A DNA stretch of 64,000 bases from an uncultured Treponema sp. (GCA_937877515.1 CALFIX010000053.1:1-64000), one strand, 5' to 3'. Shown: positions 1 to 9,073, counted from the first letter of the stretch. Translations and numbers: made by a program. The notes: generated from the letters alone by a model not told the origin.

Positions 1-112
1 GGCTAAATCTGTTAAGTTCGATGTTAATGAGCAGTTTGCAAGTTTATCTAGCATATCCTCACTATACAATCTTGCAAACTGCTCATTAACATCGAACTTT
101 ACAGATTTAGCC
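1..112. repeat. 42-bp inverted repeat at the window edge
   Basis: Bases 1-42 and 71-112 are reverse complements of each other with a single mismatch (position 13), separated by a 28-base loop. The repeat starts exactly at base 1 and lies inside the open frame of the helicase gene, where helicase domain 1 should be giving way to the C-terminal part of the protein. Such a perfect fold-back at a contig end is most simply an assembly or amplification fold-back artefact. A real hairpin or inversion is the alternative. Confidence 0.9.
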
Positions 113-1632
113 TGTCGCTCTGGGAAATAAGAGTGAGTACCGTCATTAAGCAAAAGATACTTTCTGCCATTCGTTTCATCAGTATAAGCATAATTGTTTT
201 TGATGAATGTGCGAGTACGACGAACAAGGAACATACGCATTAAACTCTGCCAATCTTCGCTCTCATTGCTATGCTCAAAAGCAGTTATAGAGCGAAGAAA
301 TGTATCGGAATGTTTCACACTAAACTCTTGTTTGCCGCCGAGTTTCTTTATATACGCTTCTGGCATAATGCCTAAATCTGTATCTTCAGCAATAAAAAGA
401 CGCAACTGACTGCTCAAATCTCGATAATCTTTATTGTATGGAGTTGCTGTCAAAAGCAAAACTTTACAACCTTGATAATCGATAAGAGATTTTATGTTTT
501 TGTATCGCTTGCCGTTGGTGTTTCTTAGGTTGTGGCTTTCGTCTATAATGACAAGGCGATAAAACCGCATTTTCTTTTCATCAAAAGACTTTGCAACAGA
601 CATAACATCAGCTTTTAAGTCATATCTTCTTACATAATCTTCCCACATATCAACAAGATTACGCGGGCAAAGAATTAAAGTTGAGCAAGCGTGTTGCATT
701 TCGTACACTTTAGCCACAGCACAAGCAGAGATTGTTTTTCCCAATCCTACCACATCGCCAATCATAGCTCCGCCACGCTTCTCAATATGACGAGCTGCAA
801 CCTTTACAGCTGTTTGCTGAAAATCAAAAAGCTCTTTACTAAACACATCGGGAAGATTGTATTCGCTAATACTCTCTCTTGCTTCCCTGCTCAAATGATA
901 GGCAGTTTTTAGATAAATCTGATACGGTGTTGCAATTTTACAAGCCCAACTTTCTTCGATTACCTTGATTAGCTCGCTTGTAATATCGATACAATATTTT
1001 TCGTTCCATCTATCTTCAAACCAATCTGCAAGAGTCTTTGCATTATCTCTATCAGGAATTTCTGTATCAAGTTCTTCTTGTCCTTTTAAACCTGCAAATG
1101 TCAAATTACTAGAACCTAGTAATGACAATATAGGCTGAGATTTATCGATAGGGCGATATGCAAGGTACAATTTTGCATGAAGCTGATTTTTTAAGTACAG
1201 TTTCACAACTACTTTACCAGCCTTTAGCTGCTCTAAAAGCATTTGCAAAGCCTTTTCGTCTTCTTTTGTCGGCACTCCATAAGTGATTTGATTCTTGAAA
1301 TCTTCGACAAGTTCCCGCTTAGACATCTGAACGCGTTCGCTGCTCATTTTCGGCATACCATACGGAGAATAAAAATCCTGAAACAGCTCTTCATCAGCTT
1401 TTTGCATACCGATTAAAAGACGACAATAACGAAACTGCTCTTCTTCATCGTCGCCTTTTGTTTCATATACATAATCACCCGGCAGATTCTCTACAAGGTC
1501 ATAAATACACTTCCAACCTCTAAGATTAAAATAGCCCACACAGAAATCAACTCTGTTCACGCCTTGATTAGAGATTGTAGCTCTAAGACCTTCAACAAAT
1601 TTTTGATTGATATTATCATATATTACAGCCAT
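1..1632 (-). CDS. PLD-nuclease domain / SNF2-type helicase, 3' end missing
   Basis: This is an open frame of 544 codons with no stop before the window edge. Residues about 1-230 form a phospholipase-D-like domain with an HxK motif (HAKLYLAYRP, His152) followed by GSSNLTFAGL, as in PLD nuclease-like domains. Residues about 270-510 are a superfamily 2 helicase domain 1: Walker A GDVVGLGKT near 292-299, LILCPRN, DESH near 364-367, and TATPYNKDYRDL. Helicase domain 2 is not present in the window. ATG 1632 is chosen because GGGGAAG precedes it; ATG 1650 is in frame but lacks a ribosome-binding site. PLD-SNF2 fusions occur among DNA repair, restriction and defence-type proteins, but no other defence gene is visible here. 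The last 37 or so codons overlap the inverted repeat, so the terminal residues may not be real. Confidence 0.85.
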   Translation of the reverse strand, partial: MAVIYDNINQKFVEGLRATISNQGVNRVDFCVGYFNLRGWKCIYDLVENLPGDYVYETKGDDEEEQFRYCRLLIGMQKADEELFQDFYSPYGMPKMSSERVQMSKRELVEDFKNQITYGVPTKEDEKALQMLLEQLKAGKVVVKLYLKNQLHAKLYLAYRPIDKSQPILSLLGSSNLTFAGLKGQEELDTEIPDRDNAKTLADWFEDRWNEKYCIDITSELIKVIEESWACKIATPYQIYLKTAYHLSREARESISEYNLPDVFSKELFDFQQTAVKVAARHIEKRGGAMIGDVVGLGKTISACAVAKVYEMQHACSTLILCPRNLVDMWEDYVRRYDLKADVMSVAKSFDEKKMRFYRLVIIDESHNLRNTNGKRYKNIKSLIDYQGCKVLLLTATPYNKDYRDLSSQLRLFIAEDTDLGIMPEAYIKKLGGKQEFSVKHSDTFLRSITAFEHSNESEDWQSLMRMFLVRRTRTFIKNNYAYTDETNGRKYLLLNDGTHSYFPERQAKSVKFDVNEQFARLYSEDMLDKLANCSLTSNLTDLA

Positions 1633-1677
1633 CTTTTTTCTCTTCCCCATATATCAAGCAAATAATCAAATGAAAAT

Positions 1678-1732
1678 AAAAAAACTGTCTAAAAAGCAAT
1701 ATCTTTTATATAAAGCTCTTTAAACAGTTTTT
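1678..1732 (-). terminator. intrinsic terminator of the purine-nucleoside operon
   Basis: An 18-nt stem (arms 1680-1697 and 1715-1732, 16 of 18 positions paired) is followed on the minus strand by a run of seven T. It lies 20 bases after the last transporter gene and separates that operon from the helicase gene. Confidence 0.75.
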
Positions 1733-1752
1733 GTAAAAATCGAAAAAGCCTT

Positions 1753-2691
1753 TTAGCGAGTGCCTTTATCGTAAGGAATACCCTCGGCTTTTGGCGCGCG
1801 GGATTTCTTAGATGTAAATGCAAGTACGATGAGAGAAATAATGTACGGCAATGTCTTATACACTTCGCCTGGAACAAGATGCACAAGGAAGTCATATCCT
1901 GCATATGTGTCGGCAAGCGCACGGAACACACCGAAAATCAGAGCAGCAAGTGCAATTTTCACAGGTTTCCACTGACCGAAAATCATAACTGCCAACGCAA
2001 GGAAGCCCGCTCCTGCTACACCGTAAATAAAGTCCCACTGGCTGTTTACTGCACTTATGTAGATTATTCCACCAATGCCGCCGCAGAATCCAGAAATAAG
2101 AACACCAGCATAACGCATCTTGTAAACATTTATACCAACACTGTCTGCTGCTTGAGGATGCTCACCACAAGCCTGTAATCTTAAGCCAAATCTTGTTTTG
2201 TAGAGAATTACGCAGGCAAGTACAAGCAGTACTACAGTTATGAGCATGTACCCGCTGAGCTCAAGGCCCCCAAGCTTTATGACGAATGCTTTTCGTGTTT
2301 CAATGTATTCAAGGATTGCAGAAGGATTTGCTCCTCCTGAACGTGCATTGTTGTAAGCCTTTACGATAACGGTTGCCGCTGCCGTTGCAAGCATGTTCAT
2401 TGCAGTTCCGACGAGGGTTTGGTCTGCCTTAAAATTTATGGCTGCAACTGCCAGAAAAAGCGAGAAAACCATTCCTGTTACGGCACTTACAATGAGCGTT
2501 AACAAAATGACGTATATTGCCGGAGTTGAAGGAGGAAGTGCGTAAAGAACAAATGCACCGCCTAACGCTCCCATTACCATAGTGCCTTCAAGTCCAAGAT
2601 TTATGACACCGCTTCTTTCTGAAAACATTCCGCCCAGAGCAACTAAAATGAGCACGGATGCATAAATGAGAGTATACTGTACGAGAATCAT
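1753..2691 (-). CDS. pnrE: purine-nucleoside ABC transporter permease (PnrE/YufQ type)
   Basis: This 312-residue, strongly hydrophobic protein belongs to the branched-chain/nucleoside (BPD_transp_2) permease family. The early segment GGMFSERSGVINLGLEGTM is the family signature. It would form the inner-membrane channel with the preceding permease and be driven by the double ATPase upstream. Its start overlaps the previous stop by 4 bases (ATGA), a sign of translational coupling, and it is the last gene before a strong terminator. The assignment to nucleosides rests on operon synteny with the Treponema pallidum pnr locus. Permease sequence alone would not separate purine nucleosides from related substrates. 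Confidence 0.88.
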   Translation of the reverse strand: MILVQYTLIYASVLILVALGGMFSERSGVINLGLEGTMVMGALGGAFVLYALPPSTPAIYVILLTLIVSAVTGMVFSLFLAVAAINFKADQTLVGTAMNMLATAAATVIVKAYNNARSGGANPSAILEYIETRKAFVIKLGGLELSGYMLITVVLLVLACVILYKTRFGLRLQACGEHPQAADSVGINVYKMRYAGVLISGFCGGIGGIIYISAVNSQWDFIYGVAGAGFLALAVMIFGQWKPVKIALAALIFGVFRALADTYAGYDFLVHLVPGEVYKTLPYIISLIVLAFTSKKSRAPKAEGIPYDKGTR

Positions 2692-3803
2692 TGTTTAACC
2701 TCCGTTTTCTTTGCACTGAGTTTTGAAAGCAGTTCCTTAAAGAATAATACGAATCCGCAAGTGTAAATGATAATTGAAGAAATTAAATCTGCAATTTGCG
2801 GATTGTAGTAGTGCATGTCGATAAGGCTTCCACCTAAAGTAATGTGCTGTATGAAGTATCCTGCAAAAATAACTCCGATCGGGTTAAGTCCTCCAAGGAA
2901 TGCAACTGCAATACCGCTGAAGCCCATGCCTGGAACTGTTGAACTTGTTTTCCATGGCTGAATGTCTGTCAGGTAGAAAAGTGAAGCTGCAAGACCTGCA
3001 AGGGCTCCTGCAATGGCCATTGTTACGACTATGTTCTTTTTGTCTTTCATACCGGCATACTTTGCTGCATTTTTGTTAAGTCCAGTTGCACGAAGCTCGT
3101 AACCGAATGTTGTTTTGTTTAAGACAATGTGAATTATAATTGCTACGATTATTGTGATTGGGATAGCGATTGTTGCGTATTCATTGTCTGCAAAAAGCTT
3201 GTCGAACCCGCATTTTGGAAGAAGTGAATGAGGCGAGCGGGAGATGATTGAGAACGTTTCTGATTTTGAAACATTCATTACGCTTTCGTTTTGCATAAGA
3301 ACATTCACGAGGTAAAGACCTATCCAGTTCATCATGATGCACGCAATAACCTCGTTAACGTTAAAGAATGCCTTGAATGCACCGGAGATTGCTCCCCAAA
3401 GAGCTGCTGCAATGACAGAAATAAGTATGCACAAAATCCACGGAAGATGCCACTGCAATGCACACCAAAGGGTAACGCCAATTCCAATGCAGTATTGTCC
3501 GCCGACACCAATGTTAAAAAGTCCCGATTTATATGCAAACAAAACTGAAAGTGCACATAAAATTAATGGAACGGATTTTACAAGTGTACTGCCGAAATAG
3601 TAAAGCTTCATGTTAGTACGTTTGTAATAGAAAAAATTCTTCAGAATTGTAGCCATTGCCTTTGGAGCATTTGGTGCATTTATAATCAGAAGGATTATGA
3701 ATCCAACAAAAATTCCTATGACGGCACAGATTATAGCCGAAACTATGGACTTGAAGGATTCTGAAGAAACTATCTTTTTTATGCCTGTATTGTTTTCATT
3801 CAT
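2688..3803 (-). CDS. pnrD: purine-nucleoside ABC transporter permease (PnrD/YufP type)
   Basis: This 371-residue membrane protein has an N-terminal membrane anchor at about residues 18-43 and a permease core with about eight further segments. FAYKSGLFNIGVGGQYCIG is the signature shared with YufP/BmpB-type nucleoside permeases. It pairs with PnrE to form the heteromeric channel. It starts only 5 bases after the ATPase stop and overlaps pnrE by 4 bases, so all three genes belong to one transcript. Confidence 0.88.
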   Translation of the reverse strand: MNENNTGIKKIVSSESFKSIVSAIICAVIGIFVGFIILLIINAPNAPKAMATILKNFFYYKRTNMKLYYFGSTLVKSVPLILCALSVLFAYKSGLFNIGVGGQYCIGIGVTLWCALQWHLPWILCILISVIAAALWGAISGAFKAFFNVNEVIACIMMNWIGLYLVNVLMQNESVMNVSKSETFSIISRSPHSLLPKCGFDKLFADNEYATIAIPITIIVAIIIHIVLNKTTFGYELRATGLNKNAAKYAGMKDKKNIVVTMAIAGALAGLAASLFYLTDIQPWKTSSTVPGMGFSGIAVAFLGGLNPIGVIFAGYFIQHITLGGSLIDMHYYNPQIADLISSIIIYTCGFVLFFKELLSKLSAKKTEVKQ

Positions 3804-3808
3804 AACCT

Positions 3809-5362
3809 TTATGCCTCACTTACTGATTTTGAATCACGCTTTGCACCGGCCATGTAAAGACCGAGTTCTTCAAAGTTGGTTTTCTTAGGGTCGAGTTCAC
3901 CAACAATTTCCCCCTCGTACATGACAAGGATTCTGTCGCTTAAATTCATTACTTCATCTAGTTCGTATGAAACTAAAAGTACACCCTTTCCATTGTCCCT
4001 GTCTTGAACAATCTGCTTATGAATGTATTCAATAGCACCGACATCGAGTCCGCGGGTAGGCTGAACTGCAATTAAGAGTTTATGTTCTTTGTCAATTTCA
4101 CGTGCAATGATAGCTTTTTGCTGGTTACCACCACTCATTGCCCTGACAATAGTTTTGTTTCCCTGACCGCTTCTAACGTCGTACTGTGCAATTAGATTTT
4201 CTGAATATTCAGAAACTGCCTTTGGTTTTATGAATCCGTATTTCTGGAAATCCTTCTGCCAGTAGCGCTGTAAAACCATATTCTGCTCAAGAGTGTAGTC
4301 AAGAACTAAACCGTGCTTGTGTCTGTCTTCTGGAATGTGACTCATGCCAGAAATAGTCTTGTCGCGGATTGAACTTGTTTGAATTTCTTTTCCGTCAAGA
4401 ATGATTTTTGTATTTTCAGGATGAACGAGCGGTTCAAGACCCGTAAGTCCGTGAATGAACTCTGACTGTCCGTTTCCGTCAATCCCTGCAATACAGACAA
4501 TTTCTCCGGAATGAACGCTAAGACTTACGTTCTTAACTGCAAGATTTTTGTGAATGCGGCTTGCGACACTCATATTCCTGATTTCAAGGATAACTTTGCC
4601 GGGTTTTGCCTGTTCCTTGTCTACAACAAAGTTAACATCGCGACCTACCATCATGCGGCTGAGTTCTTCTTTTGTCGTATCTTTTGTTTTAACAGTGCCG
4701 ATGTATTTTCCTTTTCGGAGAACAGAACATCTGTCTGAAACCTCCATAATCTCATTGAGTTTATGTGTGATGAAGAGTATAGATTTGCCTTCTGCAGTAA
4801 GATTTTTCATTATCTGCATAAGCTCTTTAATTTCTTGTGGAGTAAGAACCGCGGTGGGTTCGTCAAAAATGAGAATTTCGTTCTCGCGGTAGAGCATCTT
4901 AAGAATTTCTACGCGTTGTTGCATACCAACCGTGATGTCCTCTATTTTAGCATCTGGGTCTACTGAAAGACCATAATGTTTGCTTAGTTCAATAACTTTT
5001 TGACGGGCGAGCTTTCTGTCTATGAAACCATTTTTCATGGGTTCCGTGCCAAGAATTATGTTGTCGAGCACAGTGAATACTTCTACCAGCTTAAAGTGCT
5101 GGTGAACCATTCCTATTCCAAGGGCCGTAGCATCATTAGGATTGTTAATTTCTACAACTGTTCCGTTTTTACGGATTTCACCTTCCTCAGGTTTATAAAG
5201 TCCAAAGAGAACGCTCATAAGTGTGGACTTCCCGGCCCCATTTTCGCCAAGAAGCGCGTGTATTTCACCTTTTTTCACTTGTATGGTGATATTATCATTT
5301 GCAATAATTCCAGGAAAACGCTTTGTAATGTTAAGCATTTCGATAATGTAGTCGTCGCTCAT
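3809..5362 (-). CDS. pnrC: purine-nucleoside ABC transporter ATPase, two nucleotide-binding domains
   Basis: The 517-residue protein has two tandem ABC domains, as in YufO and sugar (RbsA-like) importers. Domain 1 has Walker A GENGAGKST, a signature region reading ITVGMQQRVEIL and Walker B ILIFDEPTAVLTP. Domain 2 has a degenerate Walker A (AGIDGNGQSE), the signature MSGGNQQKAIIARE and LIAVQPTRGLDVG. A weak second site is usual for this family. ATG 5362 is preferred over an in-frame upstream start at 5428 because AAAGGACG precedes it and because the upstream extension would run through the terminator hairpin at 5387-5420. It energises the PnrD/PnrE channel. Confidence 0.9.
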   Translation of the reverse strand: MSDDYIIEMLNITKRFPGIIANDNITIQVKKGEIHALLGENGAGKSTLMSVLFGLYKPEEGEIRKNGTVVEINNPNDATALGIGMVHQHFKLVEVFTVLDNIILGTEPMKNGFIDRKLARQKVIELSKHYGLSVDPDAKIEDITVGMQQRVEILKMLYRENEILIFDEPTAVLTPQEIKELMQIMKNLTAEGKSILFITHKLNEIMEVSDRCSVLRKGKYIGTVKTKDTTKEELSRMMVGRDVNFVVDKEQAKPGKVILEIRNMSVASRIHKNLAVKNVSLSVHSGEIVCIAGIDGNGQSEFIHGLTGLEPLVHPENTKIILDGKEIQTSSIRDKTISGMSHIPEDRHKHGLVLDYTLEQNMVLQRYWQKDFQKYGFIKPKAVSEYSENLIAQYDVRSGQGNKTIVRAMSGGNQQKAIIAREIDKEHKLLIAVQPTRGLDVGAIEYIHKQIVQDRDNGKGVLLVSYELDEVMNLSDRILVMYEGEIVGELDPKKTNFEELGLYMAGAKRDSKSVSEA

Positions 5363-5386
5363 AGAAATGTCGTCCTTTAATAAATT

Positions 5387-5420
5387 AAAAAAAGCTGCCA
5401 CAAAAGATGTAGCAGCCTTT
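5387..5420 (-). terminator. internal terminator/attenuator between pnrA and pnrC
   Basis: A 12-bp stem with two G-U pairs (core GGCTGC/GCAGC) and a loop of about ten bases or fewer is followed on the minus strand by seven T. It lies between the binding-protein stop at 5435 and the ATPase start at 5362. Partial read-through would make far more binding protein than ATPase or permease. Confidence 0.75.
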
Positions 5421-5434
5421 AGGAACAATTAAAT

Positions 5435-6583
5435 TTATTTAATGTTTGGATAAATGTTAAGAGTTATAGTATGAGTAGGAGTGGTTGCTGTTTCATTTGA
5501 TATAGAAACTTTTCCGTTAAAGATATCTGCAGTAAGAGTTTTGTATTCTTCTACAGTAAAGTTTTTCATTGTCCATGTATCAGTTGGAAGCTGTACATAG
5601 TTAGCGTCCATGTCTGTTGCAGAAACAAGACCCAAAGACTCAACTTTTCCTGAGTATTTACTCCACTTTTCTTCCAAGATTGATTTTAAAACTGCATTTA
5701 CAGTAGCACCGAGGCCCTTCATGGCACTTGTTACGCACATGTCAGGAGCGTAAGCATTAATCTGAGCAGACTGGTCAACGTCAACACCGATAACTTTTCC
5801 ACCTGAATCTTTTGCTGCGTCTGCTGCACTTGTCCAGATTCCGCCACCGCAGGCAAATACAACTTCTACACCGCGGTTTTTGTACCAACCGTCCATAGAT
5901 GCTTTAATCTGCTGATCGCCGTAGAACTGTCCGCCATACACATATTCAACTGTAACCTTGTCTGCAATACCCATTTCTTCAGCTGCCTTGTTGCATCCCT
6001 GAACAAAACCAAATCCATAGCGGATAACTGCAGGAACAGCCATTCCACCGAGGAATCCAAGGTGAGTGTAGCCTTCTTTTACAGCAGCATATCCTGCCAT
6101 GTATCCAGGAATTTCCTCTGCATAAACAGCACAGAATACGTTTTCAGGAATTTTCCAGTCTTTCTTACCTTTTTCTTCTGCAGCAGACATAATGTCAAAT
6201 TCGCTTATGTCCAGACCAACAAATGTGATGTCAGAATTCTTTTCAGCAGTTTCAACAATTGCTTCTGCAAAGAGGAATCCTGGAAGAACGAGAACATTGT
6301 AGTCGTCCTGAATGGCAGCATTGATTGAAGCTACGCGGTCTGCCGTAGAGTCTCCAGCTGGCTTGTAATAGTTAAATTTTAGCCCTGCTTCGTCACAGAA
6401 TGCCTTGCTTGCTGCATAGGTTGTCTGGTTGAATGACTGGTCAGTAATGTCGCCAGAGTCAGTTACCATAGCAACGCGAACTTCATTTTTCTTTTGTGAA
6501 GTAGATGATGTCTTTTTTGAACAAGATGTGAATGACATTGCAAAAGCAGCAGCTATCATTGTACAAAGAACTAATTTTTTCAT
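5435..6583 (-). CDS. pnrA: BMP-family purine-nucleoside-binding lipoprotein (PnrA/TmpC type)
   Basis: This 382-residue lipoprotein has a signal peptide ending in a lipobox (FTSC, Cys20) followed by a Ser/Lys/Thr linker. The BMP-family fold begins at VRVAMVTDSGDITDQSFNQ, the segment that lines the nucleoside pocket in PnrA, and continues with FVGLDI and VFACGGGIW regions. It captures purine nucleosides outside the inner membrane and delivers them to PnrDE. The start is supported by AAGGAG, and a good promoter lies at 6620-6648. It is the first gene of the operon and is separated from the ATPase by a terminator. Confidence 0.92.
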   Translation of the reverse strand: MKKLVLCTMIAAAFAMSFTSCSKKTSSTSQKKNEVRVAMVTDSGDITDQSFNQTTYAASKAFCDEAGLKFNYYKPAGDSTADRVASINAAIQDDYNVLVLPGFLFAEAIVETAEKNSDITFVGLDISEFDIMSAAEEKGKKDWKIPENVFCAVYAEEIPGYMAGYAAVKEGYTHLGFLGGMAVPAVIRYGFGFVQGCNKAAEEMGIADKVTVEYVYGGQFYGDQQIKASMDGWYKNRGVEVVFACGGGIWTSAADAAKDSGGKVIGVDVDQSAQINAYAPDMCVTSAMKGLGATVNAVLKSILEEKWSKYSGKVESLGLVSATDMDANYVQLPTDTWTMKNFTVEEYKTLTADIFNGKVSISNETATTPTHTITLNIYPNIK

Positions 6584-6619
6584 TTTTTATGCTCCTTACA
6601 AAAAATGCTTTTAGGGTAT

Positions 6620-6648
6620 ATTATATCAAACCTTTTCTAAAAGCTCAA
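6620..6648 (-). promoter_or_regulatory. sigma-70-type promoter of the pnr operon
   Basis: Minus-strand -35 TTGAGC (6643-6648) and -10 TATAAT (6620-6625) are separated by 17 bases, about 36 bases upstream of the pnrA start codon. Confidence 0.75.
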
Positions 6649-6750
6649 AGAGTTTGTTTTATTGAACCTTGTGTAAGCTAAAAATTTAATTGACGACATT
6701 CTTAAAATAACTTACTTTTATAGTGTAAATATTTTAATTTTTAGAGGTTT

Positions 6751-7353
6751 ATGATGAAAAATAAAGGTTTGATTATTGGAGCAGTCATTGTTGCAGTTGT
6801 GCTTCTGTGTGCGGCATCTTGTGTAGGCTCATATAATTCTCTTGTTTCTTTAAGAGAAGATGTAGATGCAGAGTGGGCAAACGTAGAAAGTCAGTATCAG
6901 CGGCGTGCAGACCTTGTTCCAAATTTAGTTGCTACAGTTAAAGGTTATGCTTCTCATGAAGAGTCTGTTTTTACAGAGATTGCAGAAAGCAGGGCAAAGC
7001 TTGGTGGAAGTTATACAATAGATTCTTCACTTACAGAGGATGAAGAGGCTTTTAGTTCTTATAATGCTTCTCAGAATGCCTTGAGTGCAAATCTTGGTAG
7101 ATTACTTGCTTTGACTGAAGCGTATCCTGAACTTAAAGCAAATGAAAATTTCTTAGATTTACAAAGTCAGCTAGAGGGTACAGAAAATCGTATTGCAACA
7201 GAAAGAAACCGCTATAATGAAAAAGCTAGATCTTACAATAAAAAGCGTCAGAGTTTTCCAACTGTAATTTTAGCAAATATGTTTGGCTTTAAGGAAAAGG
7301 TTTACTTTAAGGCAGAAGAAAGTGCTCATACAGTTCCAACAGTTTCTTTTTAA
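6751..7353 (+). CDS. lemA: LemA family protein
   Basis: This 200-residue protein has one N-terminal membrane segment (residues 7-25) ending in AASC, which could be a lipobox, then a helical cytoplasmic- or periplasmic-facing domain with the LemA core YNSLVSLREDVDAEWANVE and RRADLVPNLVATVKGYASHE. Its biochemical role is unknown in the family. It heads a run with two TPM-domain proteins, the usual lemA neighbourhood. Two tandem ATGs (6751, 6754) follow AGAGG, and either could start translation. Confidence 0.9.
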   Translation: MMKNKGLIIGAVIVAVVLLCAASCVGSYNSLVSLREDVDAEWANVESQYQRRADLVPNLVATVKGYASHEESVFTEIAESRAKLGGSYTIDSSLTEDEEAFSSYNASQNALSANLGRLLALTEAYPELKANENFLDLQSQLEGTENRIATERNRYNEKARSYNKKRQSFPTVILANMFGFKEKVYFKAEESAHTVPTVSF

Positions 7354-7374
7354 AATCGTGAGGGAGAAATTTAA

Positions 7375-8103
7375 TTGAAATATAATTCTTTGGTAAAAAA
7401 ACTTTCGCTGTCTAAAGACGATCTGGAAGAAATAAAGAGTGCTGTTGGTAAGGCAGAAAGTAAAACATCTGGAGAGATTGTTGTAGCTCTTGCTCCAGAG
7501 AGTTCCAGCTATGCCTTCTGGGAACTTTTGGCTTCTTCGCTTACTTCTTTGCTTTTTTTGTTATGCCTTTTGCCGCTTTCCAGTCAGATAAATGAATGGC
7601 TTGGAAAAATGTTTTGGGGTAAAAGTGACTGGTACCTTGTGGCATTTTTTTTGTTCTGTGCGGTTGTAATGATTTTAGCTTTTTATGTGCTTTATAATGT
7701 GCCGGGGTTTGATCGTTTAGTCATTCCTGTTGGTGTGCGTAATGTAAATGTTACTCGTCGGGCACTCAGATGCTTTATGGAAAGCGGTGTGTATTGCACA
7801 AAAAATCATTCTGGCATTTTGATTTATATTTCTTATTTTGAAAATCAGGTTCGTATTATTGCAGATAAAGGAATTTCTCAAAAGATTAGTCAGGACTTGT
7901 GGAATCTCGTTGCAGATGAACTTTCAGAAGGCATTGCTAAGGGAAGCGTAAAAGAAGCCTTTATAAATGCAATAGAAAAATGTGGAGATTTACTTGCAGA
8001 AAATTTTCCGCTAGAAAATAATGGAACATCTAGTGCAGAAAATGGTAAAGAAAATGAATTAAACAATTCTCTTATAATTTTGGAGGATGAAAAATGGGCA
8101 TAA
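7375..8103 (+). CDS. TPM-domain membrane protein
   Basis: This 242-residue protein starts at TTG (supported by AGGGAG 8 bases upstream). The N-terminal segment LEEIKSAVGKAESKTSGEIVV is typical of the TPM domain, followed by two membrane segments at about residues 50-73 and 86-112, then the rest of the TPM-like domain with NHSGILIYISYFENQVRIIADKG split as HSGILIYIS and VRIIADKGI. It ends with a Ser/Asn/Glu-rich tail. The stop overlaps the next gene by 10 bases, so the two are probably coupled. The function is unknown beyond the lemA/TPM association. Confidence 0.8.
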   Translation: MKYNSLVKKLSLSKDDLEEIKSAVGKAESKTSGEIVVALAPESSSYAFWELLASSLTSLLFLLCLLPLSSQINEWLGKMFWGKSDWYLVAFFLFCAVVMILAFYVLYNVPGFDRLVIPVGVRNVNVTRRALRCFMESGVYCTKNHSGILIYISYFENQVRIIADKGISQKISQDLWNLVADELSEGIAKGSVKEAFINAIEKCGDLLAENFPLENNGTSSAENGKENELNNSLIILEDEKWA

Positions 8104-9047
8104 TTGCACCAGAGCATAAAAAGAAAAGTAGAGCTAGAGAAACTACTGGTCCATTAGCAGTTTTTATTGCATTACTTGTAATTATTGCAGTACCTTTTTT
8201 TGTAATAAAAGCATGTACGAAAGATTCAAGTGAAGTTTCAAAAGCAGCAGAAAATAAAGTTTTGAATACTACGGAAGAAAGCAGTAATTATGAAACTTAC
8301 ACAGCACCTTTAGAATATTCTTCTTCTCGCCCCCAGAGTTATAGAAAAGATAGTCGGGGGCTTTATGAACTTACTTCTCCTGTTATGGACACAGCTTCTC
8401 TTCTAACATCTTCTGATTATGTAATGCTTACGAATTACCTTGTAAATTTAAGTAATACAACTGGCGTTCAGATTGCCGTACTTACCTTAAAATCTTTAGA
8501 AGGAAAATCAATAGAAGAAGTTAGCCTAAGCCATGCAGAAAAGTGGAATCTTGGAAAAAATGGTGTAGACAACGGCGCTCTTCTTACAGTTTCCTTAACG
8601 GAACATGAGCTTAGAATAGAGACAGGTTATGGTACGGAGGGTGTTTTAACAGATGTGCTTTGTTCTCGCATTATACGAAATGTAATTGTACCAGAGTTTA
8701 GACAGGGCAATTATAGTACAGGCATTGTAAAAGGCGTGCAGAATATGGCAGGCATCATTACAAGTGATGAAAACATGATTTCTGAAGCTGTAACAGAAGA
8801 TTCAAGCAGCGTTCCGTTACCTGTTTTAATTTTTATGATAGCGTTTGCAATTTTTTATATAAGCATAATTGCGTTTTCTATGCGTCATGCAAAAAGATAT
8901 GGACGTATGGGACCTCACGTGTATATGGGTCCAGGATTTGGTGGAATGCATAATACAGGCACACACTTTGGCGGTAGCAGCCATTCCGGAGGTTTTAGCG
9001 GAGGCGGCGGGCACTTTGGTGGTGGCGGAGCAAGTGGTCGATGGTAA
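8094..9047 (+). CDS. YgcG-type TPM-domain protein with Gly-rich tail
   Basis: This 317-residue protein has an N-terminal membrane segment (about 20-41), a low-complexity linker, and a TPM domain from about residue 95 with VMDTASLLTSSDYVMLTNYL, TGVQIAVLTLKSLEG, WNLGKNGVDNGALLTVS and RIETGYGTEGVLTD. A second membrane segment (about 243-262) is followed by a C-terminus of Gly, His, Phe and Ser ending GGGGASGRW, the hallmark of the YgcG/Psb32-like family. Extracytoplasmic location of the TPM domain is inferred. AGGAT precedes the ATG. Confidence 0.88.
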   Translation: MGIIAPEHKKKSRARETTGPLAVFIALLVIIAVPFFVIKACTKDSSEVSKAAENKVLNTTEESSNYETYTAPLEYSSSRPQSYRKDSRGLYELTSPVMDTASLLTSSDYVMLTNYLVNLSNTTGVQIAVLTLKSLEGKSIEEVSLSHAEKWNLGKNGVDNGALLTVSLTEHELRIETGYGTEGVLTDVLCSRIIRNVIVPEFRQGNYSTGIVKGVQNMAGIITSDENMISEAVTEDSSSVPLPVLIFMIAFAIFYISIIAFSMRHAKRYGRMGPHVYMGPGFGGMHNTGTHFGGSSHSGGFSGGGGHFGGGGASGRW

Positions 9048-9073
9048 GAGTTTTAATATTTGGCAGATAAACT

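Noticed and set aside
194..912. Plus-strand open frames in the first kilobase
   Set aside because: They are antisense to the minus-strand PLD-helicase gene, whose motifs are clear. Their translations lack recognisable domains.
5363..5428. Upstream in-frame start of the nucleoside transporter ATPase
   Set aside because: The extra 22 residues would be encoded through a terminator hairpin, and the downstream ATG has the good ribosome-binding site.
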